From Phycisphaerales bacterium (GTDB lineage Bacteria; Planctomycetota; Phycisphaerae; Phycisphaerales; SM1A02), in NCBI GenBank assembly GCA_022616475.1, contig JAKEEP010000283.1, forward strand, positions 1 to 32,672: a stretch of DNA of 32,672 nt. Reading direction: 5' to 3'. The number at the start of each line of letters is the position of its first letter. Within the stretch, counting starts at the first letter, position 1. The translations under genes were made by a program, and so were the position numbers. Under the pieces are notes generated by a model. It was given only the letters and a program-made list of their open reading frames with translations, searched no databases and was not told the origin of the DNA. This document shows, in pieces, positions 1-8,487 of this stretch.

Positions 1-254
1 ATGCCGGCGCGGATCATCACCGCCAGCTGCGAGGTGAAGTCGAGGATGTCCTTTTGCCCAGGACCGGATGAGTAGTTGAGAGCCTTGACCAGGGTGCGGT
101 TGAGCTGCGATCCGCTCTGGACCGGGACCAATTGCAGAACGTGGTGGCCCTGGCTCCGCAGCAGCGCGGCAGCGGCGCCGGCGTTCTCGGCTGCGAGCAC
201 GCCGGCCTGCACCTGGCCGGAAGAGTGTTTGGCATGGTAACGGTACTGTGGCAT
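1..254 (-). CDS. pilC: Type II secretion/type IV pilus inner-membrane platform protein (PilC/GspF family), N-terminal fragment
   Basis: The gene runs off the left edge; 84 codons are visible. It begins with an ATG at 254 (MPQYRYHAKHSSGQVQAG). The next part reads GVLAAENAGAAAALLRSQGHHVLQLVPV, the small N-terminal domain typical of GspF/PilC proteins. Near the cut comes KDILDFTSQLAVMIRAG, which matches the conserved start of the first T2SSF domain. In the family this protein is the polytopic inner-membrane platform that couples the assembly or retraction ATPase to the pilus fibre. It lies 120 nt downstream of pilT in the same orientation, which supports a pilus role over a dedicated secretion role. 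The spacer is filled by an inverted repeat, so read-through from pilT is uncertain. No Shine-Dalgarno is obvious before the ATG. The membrane helices lie outside the window, so the call rests on the N-terminal domain and context. Confidence 0.85.
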   Translation of the reverse strand, partial: MPQYRYHAKHSSGQVQAGVLAAENAGAAAALLRSQGHHVLQLVPVQSGSQLNRTLVKALNYSSGPGQKDILDFTSQLAVMIRAG

Positions 255-259
255 AGGTC

Positions 260-372
260 AAAGTCCAAACGGCCAAAGGTTTCAAAGTCCAAATCACCTT
301 GCCCACACGACGCTCTTGTCCGAATGCCAAACGCCACTCTTTGGACTTTGGCTATTTGCGCATTTGGACTTT
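260..372. repeat. Inverted pair of AAAGTCCAAA repeats between pilT and pilC
   Basis: AAAGTCCAAA occurs at 260-269 and 284-293. Its reverse complement TTTGGACTTT occurs at 340-349 and 363-372. The two arms (260-293 and 340-372) can pair with interruptions around a loop of about 46 nt. The right arm ends 2 nt short of the pilT stop codon (375-377), so on the minus strand the element starts immediately after pilT. It may end or attenuate pilT transcription before pilC. The words inside the arms recur at roughly 7-8 bp intervals, like the other arrays in this window. Confidence 0.75.
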
Positions 373-374
373 TC

Positions 375-1430
375 TTACGCGGCCAACTGTCGCTCGAGCT
401 TTTCGGGATACGCGGCCTGAGCCAACGCGTCTTCGCGGCTGATCAAGCCGTTGAAATACAACTCCGCAATCGCGTTATCCAGGCTCACCATGCCCATCTG
501 GCGGTTGGTGTCGATCACGTTGGGAATCTCAAACGTGCGCGCTTCGCGGATGATGTTTCGAACCGCGGGCGTGCAAAGCATGACCTCGACGGCCGGCACC
601 ATGCCAGGCTGATCGATGCGGCTGAACAACGTTTGCGAAAGCACCGCCTGCAGCGTGTTGCCCAACATGGATCGGATCTGGTTCTGCTGGCCGGAGGGAT
701 ACATATCCACGATGCGCTCGACGGTCTGCGAGGCGTTGACCGTGTGCAGGGTCGAGAGCACCAGGTGGCCGGTTTCGGCGGCCGAGATGGCCAATGCCGT
801 GGTTTCCAGGTCGCGCATTTCGCCGACCAGAATGATGTCGGGGTCTTGACGCAACGCGTGCTTGAGACCGGAGGAGAACGTGGGCATGTCCTGGCCCAGC
901 TCGCGCTGCTCGATTAGGCACTTGTTGGAGCTGAAGGCGTATTCGACCGGGTCCTCGAGGGTGATGATGTGCTTGCGGTAGCGGTCGTTCATCGCCTGGA
1001 TCATGGCTGCGAGCGTGGTTGACTTGCCCGAGCCGGTGTCGCCGGTGACAAGCACCAGGCCGCGCGGCAGGTAGGTCAGGCGCGAAATGATCTCAGGAAG
1101 GTTGAGCTGCTCGAGGGGTGGAACCTTCACCTTGATGGCGCGCATGGCCAGGCCGATGGTGCCGCGCTGCATGTGAGCGTTCACGCGGTAACGGCCCAGG
1201 TCCTTGACCGCATAGGAGAAGTCGAGGTCCTGATACTCCTCGAATCGCTTCTGCTGGTTGGGGTTGGTCATCTCATCGAGCGCGGCCTTCACGCTCGGGG
1301 GCGTCAGCAGCGGATAGTCCATGGGCGTCATGACGGTGTTGACGCGCATCATGGGCGGGTGCCCGCTGATGAGGTGGATGTCTGAGGCTTTATGTTCAAA
1401 CGCACTACGTAGAATGTCGCCAAGCTTCAT
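375..1430 (-). CDS. pilT: Type IV pilus twitching-motility/retraction ATPase PilT
   Basis: 351 residues, the usual PilT length. It is a cytoplasmic hexameric ATPase that depolymerises type IV pili. The N-terminal PAS-like domain contains ASDIHLISG (residues 15-23). The RecA-like domain shows Walker A GDTGSGKST at 130-138, an Asp box around ITLEDPVEY (156-164), Walker B DIILVGEMRD at 198-207 and the His box LSTLHTVNA near 225-233. The start ATG at 1430 gives the standard PilT N-terminus MKLGDILRSAFEHKASDIH. Only a weak GGGGA precedes it at about 7 nt. The pilC-like gene follows downstream at 254. No part is missing and all catalytic motifs are intact. A second PilT-type gene lies at 27738-28850. 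Confidence 0.96.
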   Translation of the reverse strand: MKLGDILRSAFEHKASDIHLISGHPPMMRVNTVMTPMDYPLLTPPSVKAALDEMTNPNQQKRFEEYQDLDFSYAVKDLGRYRVNAHMQRGTIGLAMRAIKVKVPPLEQLNLPEIISRLTYLPRGLVLVTGDTGSGKSTTLAAMIQAMNDRYRKHIITLEDPVEYAFSSNKCLIEQRELGQDMPTFSSGLKHALRQDPDIILVGEMRDLETTALAISAAETGHLVLSTLHTVNASQTVERIVDMYPSGQQNQIRSMLGNTLQAVLSQTLFSRIDQPGMVPAVEVMLCTPAVRNIIREARTFEIPNVIDTNRQMGMVSLDNAIAELYFNGLISREDALAQAAYPEKLERQLAA

Positions 1431-1676
1431 CGATGATCCCCAATCTGTAAGTCGGCTGGGTAAGTGGGTGAATGGCTTGCGGCCGACTCTGGATATCGGC
1501 TGGCGGGCGGCCCCGAATCAGTCGAGTTGCCAACCAGCGATGACGATCGGGAAACCCCTGTTGAACGGGATGGTTGTGCCGGTTATGCGGGTTGGGCTGA
1601 ATTCGGCTTCGTCAGACGAGCCTCAAGCATGGTCACAGCCGGGCGGAACCAAGTGCTCGTGCGATAGTCGGATGTA

Positions 1677-2171
1677 TCACCTTGACTCAACAGGCACCGC
1701 GCCGGTTCCGGAAAACTTGACGGACGGTCTCCAGACGCCGGTGTCGAGCAAAACCTGCGCGACCTCGCCGGGTTGCACGTAGCGCAGGGTGCCCGAAATC
1801 GAATAGGTGGGCGGTGTTTGGGGCGCGGCGTCGGCTGCCGGCCAGGTCGGGTGATCGCGGCGCCACACCGCTGGAATGGCCAGCTCGCGCTCGCTCGCCG
1901 CCGCGAGCGTCGCCTGTGCTGAACGAACGCCTTCAAAGGCGGTCACTCCATCGATTTCAACTTCGTACTCAAACTCCAGCAGCTTCAGCGGCTCATCGCT
2001 GGCGTTCGATAGATGCAAATCGAATCGCAGCACGACCGCTTCGTCGGACGACTCGCCGAGCGCGACATTCTTCACAACGATGTCCGGCCTCGCCGCGGAA
2101 CATCCAGCGATAAGGAGAAGATACGGGACTGCCAGAAATGCGGCGATCACTCGCGCGACGGATCGAGACAT
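1677..2171 (-). CDS. Lipoprotein with LEA14-like (LEA type 2) domain
   Basis: 164 residues. A hydrophobic signal (residues 5-23) ends in the lipobox LIAGC with Cys24, so the protein is probably lipidated and exported. Residues 29-155 (PDIVVKNVALGESSDEAVVLRFDLHL, then SNASDEPLKLLEFEYEVEIDG) resemble a LEA14/WHy fold. In that family a V-x-N-V strand is followed by a strand with N-x-N/S-x-x-x-x-P-L and an E-x-x-L-x-Y-E-V-x-I-x-G strand. Such domains occur in small envelope or desiccation-linked proteins of unknown biochemical role. The start at 2171 is chosen because the signal peptide begins there and a TACAGT hexamer lies exactly 6 nt upstream of the ATG. The frame stays open further upstream, but that stretch is repeat DNA. 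The neighbours do not reveal a function. Confidence 0.75.
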   Translation of the reverse strand: MSRSVARVIAAFLAVPYLLLIAGCSAARPDIVVKNVALGESSDEAVVLRFDLHLSNASDEPLKLLEFEYEVEIDGVTAFEGVRSAQATLAAASERELAIPAVWRRDHPTWPAADAAPQTPPTYSISGTLRYVQPGEVAQVLLDTGVWRPSVKFSGTGAVPVESR

Positions 2172-2177
2172 GCGCTC

Positions 2178-2183
2178 ACTGTA
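2178..2183 (-). promoter_or_regulatory. Candidate -10 box of a leaderless promoter (TACAGT)
   Basis: On the minus strand TACAGT is separated by 6 nt from the ATG at 2171 of the lipoprotein gene. This would place transcription start at or next to the A of the ATG. No Shine-Dalgarno is visible. The same geometry recurs at several other genes in the window. Confidence 0.45.
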
Positions 2184-2229
2184 ACGCCATTGGCTCGCGC
2201 TGCAAACTGCTCGAACAGGGAGGGCAAAC

Positions 2230-2256
2230 GCACAGGCGAGACGCCTGTGCCACTGG
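2230..2256. repeat. Dispersed stem-loop repeat, copy 1
   Basis: A 27-nt element with stem CACAGGCG (2231-2238), triloop AGA and CGCCTGTG (2242-2249), followed by the tail CCACTGG. It is identical over 27 nt to 22802-22828. A third copy at 22926-22952 has changed the stem on both sides while keeping the pairing. It lies in the spacer upstream of the lipoprotein gene. Confidence 0.85.
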
Positions 2257-2258
2257 AA

Positions 2259-2334
2259 AAAGGTGTCAGGAACCTTTTCGTGAGACATCTCTTGGATGTC
2301 GAGTGTTGCGTTAGGAAAGGCTCCTGACACCTTT
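2259..2334. repeat. Inverted repeat with 19-nt arms (AAAGGTGTCAGGAACCTTT)
   Basis: The left arm 2259-2277 pairs with the right arm 2316-2334; they match at 18 of 19 positions. The 38-nt loop holds a second inverted pair, GACATC/GATGTC. The element is intergenic, between the lipoprotein gene and the downstream end of the DUF5658-like gene. It could act as a terminator stem for the latter or be a small palindromic mobile-type repeat. No transposase is associated. Confidence 0.7.
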
Positions 2335-2363
2335 CTCGCACACCTTTTCCGCAATCTGTCCTT

Positions 2364-2390
2364 CCTCTGTGCTCTCTGTGTGCTCTGCGG
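2364..2390. repeat. 9-bp-period repeat, inverted copy of the element at 18961
   Basis: Its reverse complement matches 18961-18987 at 25 of 27 positions. The unit is CACAGAGAR with a 9-bp period. It lies just beyond the stop codon of the gene at 2408-2842. Confidence 0.8.
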
Positions 2391-2407
2391 TGAATCTCTA
2401 GTTTCGC

Positions 2408-2842
2408 TCACGGCAATCCAAGCATGCCCTCGCCGGCGTCGGCGTGCACCAGCAGCACGTCTTCCATGCCATCGAAGCAGCTCGAATAGCTGTGCCACAT
2501 CGCCAGGACCGCCACCAGAACAGCCATGCCGAACCAGGCGGCCATTTCGCCTGCCGCATGCCGGCGGAGCCGCAGCAGCAACGCGGCGCAGATTCCCACC
2601 GTGACGCACTTGAACGCCACTAATACCCATGCCGATTGTGTCGATTCAATCACATACGCGGCGATCGGGTTGGCCTCGATCATCCACCTGGCTTCGAGGA
2701 ACTTCAGCGTGATCGCCAGATCGCCCAGGCTCAAGACAATGATCCCCAGCACCAGGACCGTCACGCGACGCCGTCGATTGTTCACCGCCAGGGTTGCCGA
2801 CGCGGCATGTGACGCAGTTCCAGCGATCGCGACCTGTTCCAT
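2408..2842 (-). CDS. Small polytopic membrane protein, DUF5658-like
   Basis: 144 residues. After a basic segment (NNRRRR, residues 21-26) it shows hydrophobic helices at about 27-47, 58-90 and 98-115. The text LSLGDLAITLKFLEA, then ANPIAAYVIE, resembles the D-x-x-x-T-L and E-x-N-P motifs I associate with DUF5658-type proteins. Their function is unknown. The start at 2842 lies after a purine-rich GAGAGGG on the minus strand. The gene is divergent from the large propeller gene, with 207 nt between the two starts, so this spacer probably contains both promoters. I rate existence as likely and the family name as tentative. Confidence 0.6.
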   Translation of the reverse strand: MEQVAIAGTASHAASATLAVNNRRRRVTVLVLGIIVLSLGDLAITLKFLEARWMIEANPIAAYVIESTQSAWVLVAFKCVTVGICAALLLRLRRHAAGEMAAWFGMAVLVAVLAMWHSYSSCFDGMEDVLLVHADAGEGMLGLP

Positions 2843-3049
2843 GTGCCCCTTTGCCCTCTCGAAGCGGTTTGCAGTGAACCCTCGCTGCCGATCGGAATCG
2901 ACCGGCTCATCGACACCCTTGACGCGCTACCATTTGATCGTGTCGCCTGGCGGCAAGATGTGCGGCTTCGGTTGTACTGCCTGTTTTACTTCATACAGTT
3001 TGATGCGCCATATTCGCCGCGCGACACATGACCTCCCGAGGATTTCTTG

Positions 3050-6000
3050 ATGCTACGGTCCGCGCTCCGCTCGATTCTGATCATTCTGGTAATTGGGTGT
3101 TTCGCCCCAAGAACTCTGGCCCAACCTGAGAACCCTGTCTATGTAGACGATTCGCCGCAGGCCTGGGAACTGTTCCGGCATGCGCAAGACCAGGTGCGGC
3201 ACAACGCCGGCGAAGCGGTCCGCCTGTACCAGGAACTGCTCGACGATTTCGCGCTCAAGCTCATCCCCGTGGCCGAGGGTGAGGCGGCTCGCGATCACTT
3301 CACCGCGGTTCGCCGACGAGTGGTGCAGGCTCTGCGGCGCGATCCAGCGCTGCTCGAACGCTATCGGTCGATCCAAACTCCCGCGGCCGAGCGACTGCTC
3401 CAATCAAATGAACTGGAGAGGCTGGCGATGACGCGATCGCTGACGGCGCCGGGATTGGAGGCGCTGCTTCGGCTGGCGCAGCGCGAACTGGAGGCGGCGC
3501 GATTTCGCCAGGCGAACTGGTGGCTAAGCCAGGCGATCGAGCATCCGGACCTCGACGATCGCAAAGCGGGGCATTGTCATTTCATGCTTGGCCTGGCCGG
3601 CCACTACCTGGGCGAGCCCGATCAAGTGCAGCTTTCGCTCGAAGCGCTGAGCGGACTTGGACCGGAAGCCGCCCAGTTTCATGCGCAGCTGGCGCGATTG
3701 TCGGAATCGAAGGCCACCGCAGCGCACGGCCCCGCCCTTTCAGGGCTCGATCGAGGCCAGGGTTCAGATCTGGATGATCTTGTGGCGCAGGCGATCTGGT
3801 CGGTCCCGCTTGAGGACTCGCTCTCTCGAAGGCGATTCGCAGCCATTCAAGATGATCCGGTCGATATCGATCGGCTCGCTGAAGGAATCGAACAGCGATT
3901 GATCGACGCCGATTTGACGACCGCCGTGGCAACGGTGGACCAATCGACTGTTTACGTCAATCAGGGCTACACGATCCTGGCGTTGAACCGGCTGACCGGC
4001 CGGGAGCTGTGGCGATATCCCAAAATGAATCGTCTGGGCTTGCCGGACCGCGACATCCAGAACGCGTTGGATCTGAATGTGGTGGCCGCGGCCGAGGGCT
4101 CGGTGGTGACGCTGACGGGGCACGCCGTGCCCTCGGGCCGAACCGAAGACGGCCAGATCGTGTGCCTTGATCCTCGAACTGGTTTGGACCGCTGGCCGCC
4201 GGTGTCATTCAACCGGGTGATTGATGGTGGTCCGGATGAAGACCTGTTTCCGCACGGTGCGCCGATCATTGCGGAAGGGCTGATCTTCGTCGCCGCGCGC
4301 AAGGTGAGCCGCCAACTCCTGACCAGCATGTACGTGGTCGCGCTGAATTTGCAAGATGGCAAGGTGCGCTGGTGGCGGCACATCACATCGAGCGGCGGGC
4401 TCCAGGCGCGAACCAGGCCGTTCTGCACGATGTTGTACGATCGCGGAGGGCTGTATGTCTCCAGCGCCGTGGGCGCAACCGCGCGTCTGGAAGCGGCCAC
4501 CGGAGAGATGCACTGGCTGCAGCGTTTCAACGTGCCGATCACGCCACCCATTCTCGATCAAAACCGCAGGCCGTGGGAGATGACCGGACCAGTGATGACG
4601 TCACGGGGGCTGGTGGCGGTTCAGCCGGACCAGCGATGGATCATGCTGCTCGATATTGACACCGGCGACGTTCTGGACAGGCAATCCTCCTCGTCAAACG
4701 CCGGATGGAATTCTCCGCGGTACCTGCTGGCTGATGAAGACTATGTGTACGGCATCGGCAGCGAGATTCGCGCGTTTCGCCACGACGATCTGGTCAATCC
4801 AGTCTGGCGGCTGCCCGGTCCGCCGCAAGAGGACGAGAATCGCCAGCCGCTTTCGCCAACGTCAATCGAAATCCGCGGCCGCGTCCAATTGGCCGACGGG
4901 TCGCTGATCGTGCCGGCGACCGATGGCGTGATGGTGGTTGACCGCGAGACCGGAAACGTGCGCAGCACGTTGGCGGTGCAACCGGTCGGCAACCCGGTTG
5001 CCACCGAGGCTCAACTGCTCCTGGCGTGCGGCGACCGCCTGGATTCGTACATGTCGTTCAACAAGGCGCAGCAAATGCTGCGTGATCGCATTGCGCATGG
5101 GCCCGACGAGCCCGAGCCAGCGCTTTCTCTGCTGCGGCTGGGAATGCGCGTTCGGAACCTGGAGCTTGCGCTGGAGGCGGCCCAGTTGGCGATCAACGCC
5201 ATCAACCGCATGTCGCAAACGAATGCTGCCGACCGCCGCCCGGCCGAAGCTCGCGGCGAACTCTTCGCGCTGCTGCTCGATCTGGCCCGCGAGAACATCG
5301 CCCGCACTCAATCCGAAGGGGAGTTGCTCTACGCGACGATCGGAAGCGTGGCGATTGAGCCCGCGCATCGCGTCGATTACCTGTTGGCGTACGGCGATTG
5401 GCTGGTTGATCATTCGTTGGGCAAGGCCGTGGAGAGCTATCAAGCCATTCTGTCTGACCGCGCGCTGGCGGCGGCTTGGCGCGACGCGGAAGGAACAGCC
5501 CGGCCCGCATCGGCATGGGCCGGGCAGCGCCTGGCGAAGTTGATTGCCGAGCGCGGATCAGCGATCTACGCGCCGCAGGCCGACTACGCCGCCTCTCGCC
5601 TCCGCCAGATAATCGCCTCAGAAACGCCCCCCGGAACGCCCGCCGGAAACTCTCCAGCCCCTCAACCCCGAGCGCCGGCGATCGATCCGGATGAGCTGGT
5701 GGCGTTGGCTCAGGAGTTCCCGTTCGCGGATGCGTCCACCGAGGCCGCGTTGGCTGCATCGGAAATCTACTTGAAACGCGGCCAACCGCGACCGGCGATT
5801 GCGGCGCTGATGACGGCCTACCACGCAGCGCCCAGGAAGAAGACGGCTCCGCGCCTCCTCGGCGCGTTTGTGAGCATCTGCATGAATCAGCAGTGGACCA
5901 TGCAGGCGCGCGACGCCTTGCGGCACGTCATCAGCACCTATGGCGACCTGCCGTTGGTCGGCGCCGCCGGAGAGCAACGTCCCTCGGTCTGGCTCAAGAC

Positions 6001-7396
6001 CCTCGAGAGTGCGGCCGATCAGACCGCGCGGCTGGCCACGATCGGCGAGCCCAATGGCGAGGCTCTGCCCCTTGCCGGAAGCGTCGTTCCTCCTGATCCA
6101 GCCTGCGCCATGCCGCCCGATCGCGTTCTGCTGAGGAATGGTCAGCAGTTTCAGTTATTGAACTCTCGACAGATGGGGGAGCCAATCTGGTCGTCAACTG
6201 TTCCAGGCGAAGGCGCCAGAATCTTGCGATTCGACGATCGAGGCATTCTGGTCTGGTTTGGAGCCGACGCGCAGGAACCCAAGGCGGTCATGCTCGACCC
6301 GGTCGATGGCAAGGTCCGTTGGACCACGCCGCGCGTCGCGACGGTGTTGGGTGAAACTCCTCGTCCCTCCGGGCGATGGCGCGGCGGCCAGGACCAGATG
6401 GCCGACGGCGAACCCTTCGACCCAACGCAAACACTGCCGCGACTGGACGCACGGTCGCTCTTCATGATTCAGCGCACCGGCGGAGTGATCGCCATCGAGC
6501 TCGCTGATCCGGCGAGGGCCGGACGGGTTCGCTGGCACAAGCCGCCGAAGGCGACGCTGGAGCAGATTCACGTGGTTGCCCTCAATGACGCTGCCTTGGC
6601 GCTGGCGGGGATGACGCGAGATCTGCAAGCAGCTGATGAGTCAACCGGTGGGATGGCGCCACGCCTTCTGGTGCTCGACCCGCAGACGGGTCAGCCCCTC
6701 TATGACCAAACGCAGCTTGGACCGATCGGCCGCAATGGTGTGACATGGATGACCATTTCCCCCCTCGGCTTGTTGACCTATGGCGCCGACGAAGGCGTGA
6801 GCGTATTCGATTTGTACGGCGGTCAGCGCCGCTGGAGCAGTTCGCCCTACACGGTGGTCAACACTCAGCGTGCGTGGCGCTTCGATGACCTGATTGTTCT
6901 CGAAGATCAGCGCAGCCGGCTTCGCACAGTACAGCTGCACGATGCAACCATATCCGATCCGTTCGAGGCGCCGCTGCGAGGCGAGTGGGATCCGCCGGCA
7001 TTGAACAACGTGATGCTGATCGGCGACAAGATTGTCGCTCATTATCCACAACGCGTGGTGATGTATGAGCCGCTCAGCGGCGCGGTGGTGGGCGTGGACA
7101 TCATCACTGATGATCGAGATTACCGCTGGCTGCTGCCGGCGCTGAACGCCCAAGGCGAGAACCGGTTGCTGGTGGTCAATGCCCGCTCGTCACAAGTTGC
7201 AGTGGGCGGCGGACCGGGAATGCGGAACCAGTACAAGTACTGGCTGTATCTGCTCTCAGACAACGGCAAGGTGCTGGCCGACCCAGCCGAGGCTCCTCCA
7301 CTGGGCGACAAGGTCCAGCAAGCCCGGCTGATCGACGGCTGGCTCTTGCTCTCAACCCAATCCAACACCCTGGCGATCCCCATGCCGGCGCAATAG
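3050..7396 (+). CDS. Giant exported PQQ-type beta-propeller protein with TPR-like middle region
   Basis: 1448 residues. ATG 3050 is chosen over the TTG one codon upstream because GAGGA (3038-3042) sits 7 nt before it. Residues 1-24 form a signal peptide (IILVIGC inside, RTLAQ at the likely cleavage site); the Cys could instead be lipidated. An N-terminal helical region is followed by PQQ/BamB-type blades (YTILALNRLTGRELWRYP; VVALNLQDGKVRWWRH; ARLEAATGEMHWLQRF; MVVDRETGNVRSTL). A helical TPR-like stretch follows, then a second blade set (VMLDPVDGKVRWTTP; LLVLDPQTGQPLYDQ; FDLYGGQRRWSSS). Propellers of this type are protein-binding scaffolds in the periplasm or outer membrane. It ends 40 nt before the vWA gene and looks like the first gene of the ExbB/ExbD block. 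No catalytic residues are recognised. Confidence 0.85.
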   Translation: MLRSALRSILIILVIGCFAPRTLAQPENPVYVDDSPQAWELFRHAQDQVRHNAGEAVRLYQELLDDFALKLIPVAEGEAARDHFTAVRRRVVQALRRDPALLERYRSIQTPAAERLLQSNELERLAMTRSLTAPGLEALLRLAQRELEAARFRQANWWLSQAIEHPDLDDRKAGHCHFMLGLAGHYLGEPDQVQLSLEALSGLGPEAAQFHAQLARLSESKATAAHGPALSGLDRGQGSDLDDLVAQAIWSVPLEDSLSRRRFAAIQDDPVDIDRLAEGIEQRLIDADLTTAVATVDQSTVYVNQGYTILALNRLTGRELWRYPKMNRLGLPDRDIQNALDLNVVAAAEGSVVTLTGHAVPSGRTEDGQIVCLDPRTGLDRWPPVSFNRVIDGGPDEDLFPHGAPIIAEGLIFVAARKVSRQLLTSMYVVALNLQDGKVRWWRHITSSGGLQARTRPFCTMLYDRGGLYVSSAVGATARLEAATGEMHWLQRFNVPITPPILDQNRRPWEMTGPVMTSRGLVAVQPDQRWIMLLDIDTGDVLDRQSSSSNAGWNSPRYLLADEDYVYGIGSEIRAFRHDDLVNPVWRLPGPPQEDENRQPLSPTSIEIRGRVQLADGSLIVPATDGVMVVDRETGNVRSTLAVQPVGNPVATEAQLLLACGDRLDSYMSFNKAQQMLRDRIAHGPDEPEPALSLLRLGMRVRNLELALEAAQLAINAINRMSQTNAADRRPAEARGELFALLLDLARENIARTQSEGELLYATIGSVAIEPAHRVDYLLAYGDWLVDHSLGKAVESYQAILSDRALAAAWRDAEGTARPASAWAGQRLAKLIAERGSAIYAPQADYAASRLRQIIASETPPGTPAGNSPAPQPRAPAIDPDELVALAQEFPFADASTEAALAASEIYLKRGQPRPAIAALMTAYHAAPRKKTAPRLLGAFVSICMNQQWTMQARDALRHVISTYGDLPLVGAAGEQRPSVWLKTLESAADQTARLATIGEPNGEALPLAGSVVPPDPACAMPPDRVLLRNGQQFQLLNSRQMGEPIWSSTVPGEGARILRFDDRGILVWFGADAQEPKAVMLDPVDGKVRWTTPRVATVLGETPRPSGRWRGGQDQMADGEPFDPTQTLPRLDARSLFMIQRTGGVIAIELADPARAGRVRWHKPPKATLEQIHVVALNDAALALAGMTRDLQAADESTGGMAPRLLVLDPQTGQPLYDQTQLGPIGRNGVTWMTISPLGLLTYGADEGVSVFDLYGGQRRWSSSPYTVVNTQRAWRFDDLIVLEDQRSRLRTVQLHDATISDPFEAPLRGEWDPPALNNVMLIGDKIVAHYPQRVVMYEPLSGAVVGVDIITDDRDYRWLLPALNAQGENRLLVVNARSSQVAVGGGPGMRNQYKYWLYLLSDNGKVLADPAEAPPLGDKVQQARLIDGWLLLSTQSNTLAIPMPAQ

Positions 7397-7423
7397 CGCC
7401 CCCGGAATGGGCCGCGGAACGGT

Positions 7424-7429
7424 TATCCT
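7424..7429 (+). promoter_or_regulatory. Candidate -10 box (TATCCT) 7 nt before the vWA start codon
   Basis: TATCCT is followed by 7 nt and then ATG 7437; there is no Shine-Dalgarno. It could provide an internal leaderless promoter for the vWA-exbB-exbD segment. Confidence 0.45.
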
Positions 7430-7436
7430 TTGTGGC

Positions 7437-8483
7437 ATGCTCGATCGATCGGCACAACACGACCCGCAGCTCAGCGATCAGCTTTCCGAGCGACTGGCGG
7501 CGCTGGGAGCCCAGACGCCCAGCGAGCGACGCGTCAAACGAATCGTGCCTTGGATCATCTCTGTCATTGTCCATGTTGGCATCGCGCTCGTGGCGCTGTT
7601 CATTACATGGACGGTGTCGAATCGCGCCACCACTGATGATGACTCCGTTTTGATCGTCGCAGATTTCAATGCGCTGACCTATCAACCGCTCACGACCGAT
7701 GCACCGATGCTGTCGGATTCTTCATCGTCGTCGGCTCAAGCCGCCGCGCGGCCGCTTGAAACCGCCTCGATGCTCGATCAACTGCCGTCGTCGGACGCTC
7801 AGACGATCGACGCCGCGATGGCGGCGATGCTGGGGTCCAGCCGCGCTTCGGGCGACCAGCAATGGGGATCGCTCGGCCCGCTTTCAGCCGGAGGATCATC
7901 GCATTCAGTCAGCTTTGCCGGAGCCCGAGGCACAAACGCGCGCAAGGTTGTCTATGCAATCGACGCGTCGGGATCGATGACGCCGTATCTGCAGATCGTC
8001 CTTGGGGAACTGACCAGGTCGCTCGAGAATCTTTCCGCAAGCCAGAGTTTCGCCATCGTCTTCTTCCAGAGGAATGCGGCGATCGAAGTGCCGCCCGCCG
8101 GCAAGCTGATTCCGGCGACGGCGGTCGAGAGGCTTCGTGCGTTGGACTGGATCAAGCAAGAAAACGTGGTCCCTGCAGGCGGGACCAATCCCATCGTGGC
8201 GATCGAGAAGGCCATGGCGCTCAAGCCCGACGTCGTCTTCCTGCTGAGCCAGGACATTACCGGGTATGGGGCGTTTGAAGTCGATCAAGCCGACCTGATG
8301 AAGCTCTTGGACGCGCTGAACCCGAAGGACTCGCAGACCGGCCGTCGGCGCACTTCGATCAAGTGCATCCAGTTCCTGGATGCCGATCGGCTTGGCACCA
8401 TGGAGAGAATCGCCAAAGAGCACGGCGGACCCGACGGATACAAGTTTCTTTCTCGTCAGGAGCTCGGCCTTGGTGGATCGTAA
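7437..8483 (+). CDS. TonB-like membrane-anchored von Willebrand factor A domain protein
   Basis: 348 residues. A short basic cytoplasmic segment (RRVKR, 31-35) precedes one transmembrane helix at about 37-59, WIISVIVHVGIALVALF. The helix contains S42-x3-H46, the spacing of the S/H pair in the membrane anchor of TonB, which that protein needs to couple to ExbB/ExbD. Residues 60-165 are a low-complexity Ser/Ala-rich linker. The vWA domain at about 169-345 has MIDAS residues D176-x-S178-x-S180, T250 in AGGTNP and D273 in LLSQD. MIDAS domains bind a divalent metal and a protein ligand. I prefer ATG 7437 to ATG 7407 because of the TATCCT upstream and because the extra ten residues look unnatural. 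The exbB-type gene starts 4 nt after its stop, so co-expression is expected. That it receives proton-motive energy is inference. Confidence 0.9.
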   Translation: MLDRSAQHDPQLSDQLSERLAALGAQTPSERRVKRIVPWIISVIVHVGIALVALFITWTVSNRATTDDDSVLIVADFNALTYQPLTTDAPMLSDSSSSSAQAAARPLETASMLDQLPSSDAQTIDAAMAAMLGSSRASGDQQWGSLGPLSAGGSSHSVSFAGARGTNARKVVYAIDASGSMTPYLQIVLGELTRSLENLSASQSFAIVFFQRNAAIEVPPAGKLIPATAVERLRALDWIKQENVVPAGGTNPIVAIEKAMALKPDVVFLLSQDITGYGAFEVDQADLMKLLDALNPKDSQTGRRRTSIKCIQFLDADRLGTMERIAKEHGGPDGYKFLSRQELGLGGS

Positions 8484-8487
8484 GAAA

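Noticed and set aside
7407-7436. Upstream ATG for the vWA protein
   Set aside because: It adds ten residues without family support and would put the TATCCT box inside the gene; no Shine-Dalgarno favours it.
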